Below are positions 57,130 to 64,000 of a DNA stretch of 64,000 nt, piece after piece. A program made the position numbers and the translations under genes. The notes under the pieces are model-generated. The model did not search any database. It saw nothing but the letters and a program-made list of their open reading frames with translations, and was not told where the DNA came from. The first letter of the stretch is position 1; each line of letters starts with the position of its first letter. The stretch comes from Mytilus trossulus (taxonomy: Eukaryota; Mollusca; Bivalvia; Mytilida; Mytilidae): assembly GCF_036588685.1 (NCBI RefSeq), contig NC_086383.1, forward strand, positions 46,954,448 through 47,018,447, in the 5' to 3' direction.

Positions 57130-60100
57130 ATTCATGTCTTGTCTGTAGCATTACAACACAAGGGTATTCCTCTAACTCATGTTTTATCTGTAACCTTACA
57201 CACAAGCGTATTTCTCTTACTCCTGTGTTGTCTGTAACCTTACACACAAGCGTATTTCTCTTACTCTTGTGTTGTCTGTAACCTTACACACAAGCGTATT
57301 CCTCTTACTCCTGTGTTGTCTGTAACCTTACACACAAGCGTATTTCTCTTACTCCTGTGTTGTCTGTAACCTTACACACAAGCATATTCCTCTTACTCCT
57401 GTGTTGTCTGTAACCTTACACACAAGCATATTCCTCTTACTCCTGTGTTGTCTGTAACCTTACACACAAGCGTATTCCTCTAACTCCTGTGTTGTCTGTA
57501 ACGTTACACACAAGCGTATTCCTCTTACTCCTGTGTTGTCTGTAACCTTACACACAAGCGTATTTCTCTTACTCTTGTGTTGTCTGTAACCTTACACACA
57601 AGCGTATTCCTCTTACTCCTGTGTTGTCTGTAACGTTACACACAAGCGTATTCCTCTTACTCATGTGTTGTCTGTAACCTTACACACAAGCGTATTCCTC
57701 TTACTCCTGTGTTGTCTGTAACCTTACACACAAGCGTATTCCTCTTACTCCTGTGTTGTCTGTAACCTTACACACAAGCGTATTCCTCTAACTCCTGTGT
57801 TGTCTGTAACGTTACACACAAGCGTATTCCTCTTACTCATGTGTTGTCTGTAACCTTACACACAAGCGTATTCCTCTTACTCCTGTGTTGTCTGTAACCT
57901 TACACACAAGCGTATTCCTCTTACTCCTGTGTTGTCTGTAACCTTACACACAAGCGTATTCCTCTAACTCCTGTGTTGTCTGTAACGTTACACACAAGCG
58001 TATTCCTCTTACTCATGTGTTGTCTGTAACCTTACACACAAGCGTATTCCTCTTACTCCTGTGTTGTCTGTAACGTTACACACAAGCGTATTCCTCTTAC
58101 TCATGTGTTGTCTGTAACCTTACACAAAAGCGTATTCCTCTTACTCCTGTGTTGTCTGTAACCTTACACACAAGCGTATTCCTCTTACTCCTGTGTTGTC
58201 TGTAACGTTACACACAAGCGTATTCCTCTTACTCATGTGTTGTCTGTAACCTTACACACAAGCGTATTCCTCTTACTCCTGTGTTGTCTGTAACCTTACA
58301 CACAAGCGTATTCCTCTAACTCATGTTTTGTCTGTAACCTTACACACAAGCGTATTTCTCTTACTCTTGTGTTGTCTGTAACCTTACACACAAGCGTATT
58401 CCTCTTACTCCTGTGTTGTCTGTAACGTTACACACAAGCGTATTCCTCTTACTCATGTGTTGTCTGTAACCTTACACACAAGCGTATTCCTCTTACTCCT
58501 GTGTTGTCTGTAACCTTACACACAAGCGTATTCCTCTTACTCCTGTGTTGTCTGTAACCTTACACACAAGCGTATTCCTCTAACTCCTGTGTTGTCTGTA
58601 ACCTTACACACAAGCGTATTCCTCTTACTCCTGTGTTGTCTGTAGCCTTACAACACAAGCGTATTTCTCTTACTCTTGTGTTGTCTGTAACCTTACACAC
58701 AAGCGTATTCCTCTTACTCCTGTGTTGTCTGTAACCTTACACACAAGCGTATTCCTCTTACTCCTGTGTTGTCTGTAACCTTACACACAAGCGTATTCCT
58801 CTAACTCCTGTGTTGTCTGTAACCTTACACACAAGCGTATTCCTTTTACTCCTGTGTTGTCTGTAACCTTACACACAAGCGTATTCCTTTTACTCCTGTG
58901 TTGTCTGTAACCTTACACACAAGCGTATTCCTCTTACTCTTGTGTTGTCTGTAACCTAACACACAAGCGTATTCATTTTACTCCTGTGTTGTCTGTAACC
59001 TTACACACACGCGTATTCCTCTTACTCCTGTGTTGTCTGTAACCTTACACACAAGCGTATTCCTCTTACTCATGTGTTGTCTGTAACCTTACACAGAAGC
59101 GTATTCCTCTAACTCCTGTGTTGTCTGTAACCTTACACACAAGCGTATTCCTCTAATCCTGTGTTGTCTATAACCTTACTCACAAGCGTATTCCTCTAAT
59201 CCTGTGTTGTCTATAACCTTACTCACAAGCGTATTCCTCTAATCCTGTGTTGTCTATAACCTTACACACAAGCGTATTCCTCTAATCCTGTGTTGTCTAT
59301 AACCTTACTCACAAGCGTATTCCTCTTAACCTTACTCACAAGCGTATTCATCTTAACCTTTCTCACAAGCGTATTCATCTTAACCTTACTCACAATCGTA
59401 TTCCTCTTACTCTTGTGTTGTTTGTAGCCTTACAAACAAGCGTATTCCTCTAACTCCTGTGCTGTCTGTTACTTAATACACAAGCGTAATATATACGTTA
59501 TACGGGTTGCCTTCCTCTTACTCCTGTGTTGTCTGTAACCTTACACACAAGCGTATTCCTCTTAACCTTACTCACAAGCGTATTCATCTTAACCTTTCTC
59601 ACAAGAGTATTCATCTTAACCTTACTCACAAGCGTATTCCTCTAACTCCTGTGCTGTCTGTTACTTAATACACAAGCGTAATATATACGTCTTAACAGAC
59701 ACCACAGGAAAAAGAGGAAGCTCTTGTACGCCAATGAAATTCTAACCCAAAATTCATGATAAATATCCAAGCTGCAGGGTATTAGGGTCGCTCTTACTCC
59801 TGTGTTGTCTGTAACCTTACACACAAGCGTATTCCTCTTACTCCTGTGTTGTCTGTAACGTTACACACAAGCGTATTCCTCTTACTCATGTGTTGTCTGT
59901 AACCTTACACACAAGCGTATTCCTCTTACTCCTGTGTTGTCTGTAACGTTACACACAAGCGTATTCCTCTTACTCATGTGTTGTCTGTAACCTTACACAC
60001 AAGCGTATTCCTCTTACTCCTGTGTTGTCTGTAACCTTACACACAAGCGTATTCCTCTAACTCATGTTTTGTCTGTAACCTTACACACAAGCGTATTTCT

Positions 60101-63100
60101 CTTACTCTTGTGTTGTCTGTAACCTTACACACAAGCGTATTCCTCTTACTCCTGTGTTGTCTGTAACGTTACACACAAGCGTATTCCTCTTACTCATGTG
60201 TTGTCTGTAACCTTACACACAAGCGTATTCCTCTTACTCCTGTGTTGTCTGTAACCTTACACACAAGCGTATTCCTCTTACTCCTGTGTTGTCTGTAACC
60301 TTACACACAAGCGTATTCCTCTAACTCCTGTGTTGTCTGTAACCTTACACACAAGCGTATTCCTCTTACTCCTGTGTTGTCTGTAGCCTTACAACACAAG
60401 CGTATTTCTCTTACTCTTGTGTTGTCTGTAACCTTACACACAAGCGTATTCCTCTAACTCCTGTGTTGTCTGTAACCTTACACACAAGCGTATTCCTCTT
60501 ACTCCTGTGTTGTCTGTAACCTTACACACAAGCGTATTCCTCTAACTCCTGTGTTGTCTGTAACCTTACACACAAGCGTATTCCTTTTACTCCTGTGTTG
60601 TCTGTAACCTTACACACAAGCGTATTCCTTTTTCTCCTGTGTTGTCTGTAACCTTACACACAAGCGTATTCCTCTTACTCTTGTGTTGTCTGTAACCTAA
60701 CACACAAGCGTATTCATTTTACTCCTGTGTTGTCTGTAACCTTACACACACGCGTATTCCTCTTACTCCTGTGTTGTCTGTAACCTTACACACAAGCGTA
60801 TTCCTCTTACTCATGTGTTGTCTGTAACCTTACACACAAGCGTATTCCTCTAACTCCTGTGTTGTCTGTAACCTTACACACAAGCGTATTCCTCTAATCC
60901 TGTGTTGTCTATAACCTTACTCACAAGCGTATTCCTCTAATCCTGTGTTGTCTATAACCTTACTCACAAGCGTATTCCTCTAATCCTGTGTTGTCTATAA
61001 CCTTACACACAAGCGTATTCCTCTAATCCTGTGTTGTCTATAACCTTACTCACAAGCGTATTCCTCTTAACCTTACTCACAAGCGTATTCATCTTAACCT
61101 TTCTCACAAGCGTATTCATCTTAACCTTACTCACAATCGTATTCCTCTTACTCTTGTGTTGTTTGTAGCCTTACAAACAAGCGTATTCCTCTAACTCCTG
61201 TGCTGTCTGTTACTTAATACACAAGCGTAATATATACGTTATACGGGTTGCCTTCCTCTTACTCCTGTGTTGTCTGTAACCTTACACACAAGCGTATTCC
61301 TCTTAACCTTACTCACAAGCGTATTCATCTTAACCTTTCTCACAAGCGTATTCATCTTAACCTTACTCACAAGCGTATTCCTCTAACTCCTGTGCTCTCT
61401 GTTACTTAATACACAAGCGTAATATATACGTCTTAACAGACACCACAGGAAAAAGAGGAAGCTCTTGTACGCCAATGAAATTCTAACCCAAAATTCATGA
61501 TAAATATCCAAGCTGCAGGGTATTAGGGTCGCTCTTACTCCTGTGTTGTCTGTAACCTTACACACAAGCGTATTCCTTTTACTCCTGTGTTGTCTGTAAC
61601 CTTACACACAAGCGTATTCCTCTTACTCCTGTGTTGTCTGTAACCTTACACACAAGCGTATTCCTCTTACTCCTGTGTTGTCTGTAACCTTACACACAAG
61701 CGTATTCCTCTAACTCCAGTGTTGTCTGTAACCTTACACACAAGCGTATTCCTCTTAACCTTACTCACAAGCGTATTCCTCTAACTCCTGTTTTGTCTGT
61801 AACCTTACACACACGCGTATTCCTCTTACTCCTGTGTTGTCTGTAACCTTACACACAAGCGTATTCCTCTAATCCTGTGTTGTCTGTAACCTTACACACA
61901 AGCGTATTCCTCTTACTCTTGTGTTGTCTGTAACATTACACACAAGCGTATTCCTCTTACTCCTGTGTTGTCTGTAACCTTACACACAAGCGTATTCCTC
62001 TTACTCCTGTGTTATCTGTAACCTTACACACAAGCGTATTCCTCTTACTCCTGTGTTGTCTGTAACCTTACAGACAAGCGTATTCCTCTTACTCTTGTGT
62101 TGTCTTTTACCTTACACACAAGTGTATTTCTCTAACTCCTGTTTTGTCTGTTACCTAATACACAAGCGTATTCCTCTAACTCCTGTGTTGTCTGTAACCT
62201 TACACACAAGTGTATTCCTCTTACTCCTGTGTTGTCTGTAACCTTACACACAAGCGTATTCCTGTAACCCCTGTGTTGTCTGTAACCTTACACACAAGCG
62301 TATTCCTCTTACCCTTGTGTTGTCTGTAACCTTACACACAAGCGTATTCCTCTTACTCCTCTGTTGTCTGTAACTTTACACACAAGCGTATTCCTCTAAG
62401 TCCTGTGTTGTCTGTAACCTTACACACAAGCGTATTCCTCTTACTCCTGTGTTGTCTGTAACCTTATACACAAGCGTATTCCTCTTACTCCTGTGTTGTT
62501 TGAAACCTTACACACAAGCGTATTCCTCTTACTCCTGTGTTGTCTGTAACCTTACACACAAGCGTATTCCTGTAACCCCTGTGTTGTCTGTAACCTTACA
62601 CACAAGCGTATTCCTCTTACTCATGTGTTGTCTGTAACCTTACACACAAGCGTATTCCTCTTACTCCTGTGTTGTCTGTAACCTTACACACAAGCGTATT
62701 CCTCTTACTCCTGTGTTGTCTGTAACCTTACACACAAGCGTATTCCTCTAACTCCTGTGTTGTCTGTAACCTTACACACAAGCGTATTCCTCTTACTCCT
62801 GTGTTGTCTGTAGCCTTACAACACAAGCGTATTTCTCTTACTCTTGTGTTGTCTGTAACCTTACACACAAGCGTATTCCTCTTACTCCTGTGTTGTCTGT
62901 AACCTTACACACAACGTATTCCTCTTACTCCTGTGTTGTCTGTAACCTTACACACAAGCGTATTCCTCTAACTCCTGTGTTGTCTGTAACCTTACACACA
63001 AGCGTATTCCTTTTACTCCTGTGTTGTCTGTAACCTTACACACAAGCGTATTCCTTTTACTCCTGTGTTGTCTGTAACCTTACACACAAGCGTATTCCTC

Positions 63101-64000
63101 TTACTCTTGTGTTGTCTGTAACCTAACACACAAGCGTATTCATTTTACTCCTGTGTTGTCTGTAACCTTACACACACGCGTATTCCTCTTACTCCTGTGT
63201 TGTCTGTAACCTTACACACAAGCGTATTCCTCTTACTCATGTGTTGTCTGTAACCTTACACAGAAGCGTATTCCTCTAACTCCTGTGTTGTCTGTAACCT
63301 TACACACAAGCGTATTCCTCTAATCCTGTGTTGTCTATAACCTTACTCACAAGCGTATTCCTCTAATCCTGTGTTGTCTATAACCTTACTCACAAGCGTA
63401 TTCCTCTAATCCTGTGTTGTCTATAACCTTACACACAAGCGTATTCCTCTAATCCTGTGTTGTCTATAACCTTACTCACAAGCGTATTCCTCTTAACCTT
63501 ACTCACAAGCGTATTCATCTTAACCTTTCTCACAAGCGTATTCATCTTAACCTTACTCACAATCGTATTCCTCTTACTCTTGTGTTGTTTGTAGCCTTAC
63601 AAACAAGCGTATTCCTCTAACTCCTGTGCTGTCTGTTACTTAATACACAAGCGTAATATATACGTTATACGGGTTGCCTTCCTCTTACTCCTGTGTTGTC
63701 TGTAACCTTACACACAAGCGTATTCCTCTTAACCTTACTCACAAGCGTATTCATCTTAACCTTTCTCACAAGAGTATTCATCTTAACCTTACTCACAAGC
63801 GTATTCCTCTAACTCCTGTGCTGTCTGTTACTTAATACACAAGCGTAATATATACGTCTTAACAGACACCACAGGAAAAAGAGGAAGCTCTTGTACGCCA
63901 ATGAAATTCTAACCCAAAATTCATGATAAATATCCAAGCTGCAGGGTATTAGGGTCGCTCTTACTCCTGTGTTGTCTGTAACCTTACACACAAGCGTATT
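57130..64000. repeat. 44-bp minisatellite with higher-order structure
   Basis: About 150 copies of a 44-bp unit (tgttgtctgtaaccttacac plus acaagcgtattcctcttactc). Variants include ctataaccttactc and shortened 22- to 27-bp units near 59320-59400. A larger block is reused: a 115-bp non-repeat passenger occurs at about 59680, 61421 and 63847, and its surroundings repeat at 1741 bp and then 2426 bp. Open frames here (59642, 61383, 62053, 62449, 63809) are readings of the repeat. It continues off the right edge and lies upstream of, or in an intron of, the minus-strand claudin-like gene. Confidence 0.95.

Noticed and set aside
57130-64000. CRISPR-like array or telomeric repeat
   Set aside because: Units are contiguous 44-mers without unique spacers, the genome is eukaryotic, and there is no TTAGGG pattern.

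Overview
This is eukaryotic, AT-rich, repeat-dense DNA and almost certainly comes from a marine bivalve; a mussel (Mytilus-like) genome fits best. The evidence is several interspersed repeats I recognise as bivalve-typical: the 'cgcgtttcgtctac...actcatcagtgacgctc' family, the 'tcctgtaccaagtcaggaatatggcc' family, the 'ggcccgaagggccaagtgagct' family, and a tRNA-derived SINE resembling molluscan V-SINEs. Family recognition is from memory, not from a search. There is no operon structure, and the genes found are split by introns with GT..AG borders.

Layout. (1) 1-20318 is one giant inverted repeat. Its outer arms are arrays of a ~179-bp satellite (1-7336 forward, 15251-20318 reverse). Its inner arms hold a bivalve repeat and a dead Tc1-like transposon (7337-9795 and 13333-15250). 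The spacer (9796-13332) carries a second, different Tc1-like pseudogene. (2) 22066-26427, minus strand: a two-exon HIRAN-domain gene of 185 aa. Its intron holds a 3.3-kb foldback element with ~1.15-kb inverted arms and a 6-bp target duplication. (3) 28796-30037: a common bivalve repeat. (4) 32679-49916, plus strand: a three-exon claudin/PMP22-like four-TM gene of 248 aa. Its introns of 8.5 and 8.0 kb are packed with repeats: a 5'-truncated reverse transcriptase, a tandem array of SINE-bearing units, a 551-bp tandem array, a Spy-type element, a perfect 191-bp palindrome, an 18-bp minisatellite and a 1274-bp tandem array. (5) 49917-56802: intergenic DNA with hairpin elements and repeats. (6) 56803-56993, minus strand: the last exon of a second claudin-like gene, convergent with the first. 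(7) 57130 to the window end: a 44-bp minisatellite with higher-order structure.

The real protein-coding content is small: one complete claudin-like gene, one complete HIRAN-domain gene and one terminal claudin-like exon. I assembled these from short exons by matching splice sites and reading phase. Most open frames of 60-100 codons in the window are accidental readings of repeats. Some tandem arrays give an internal record of insertions, because neighbouring units show the empty site. That lets several mobile elements be bounded to the base without outside data.
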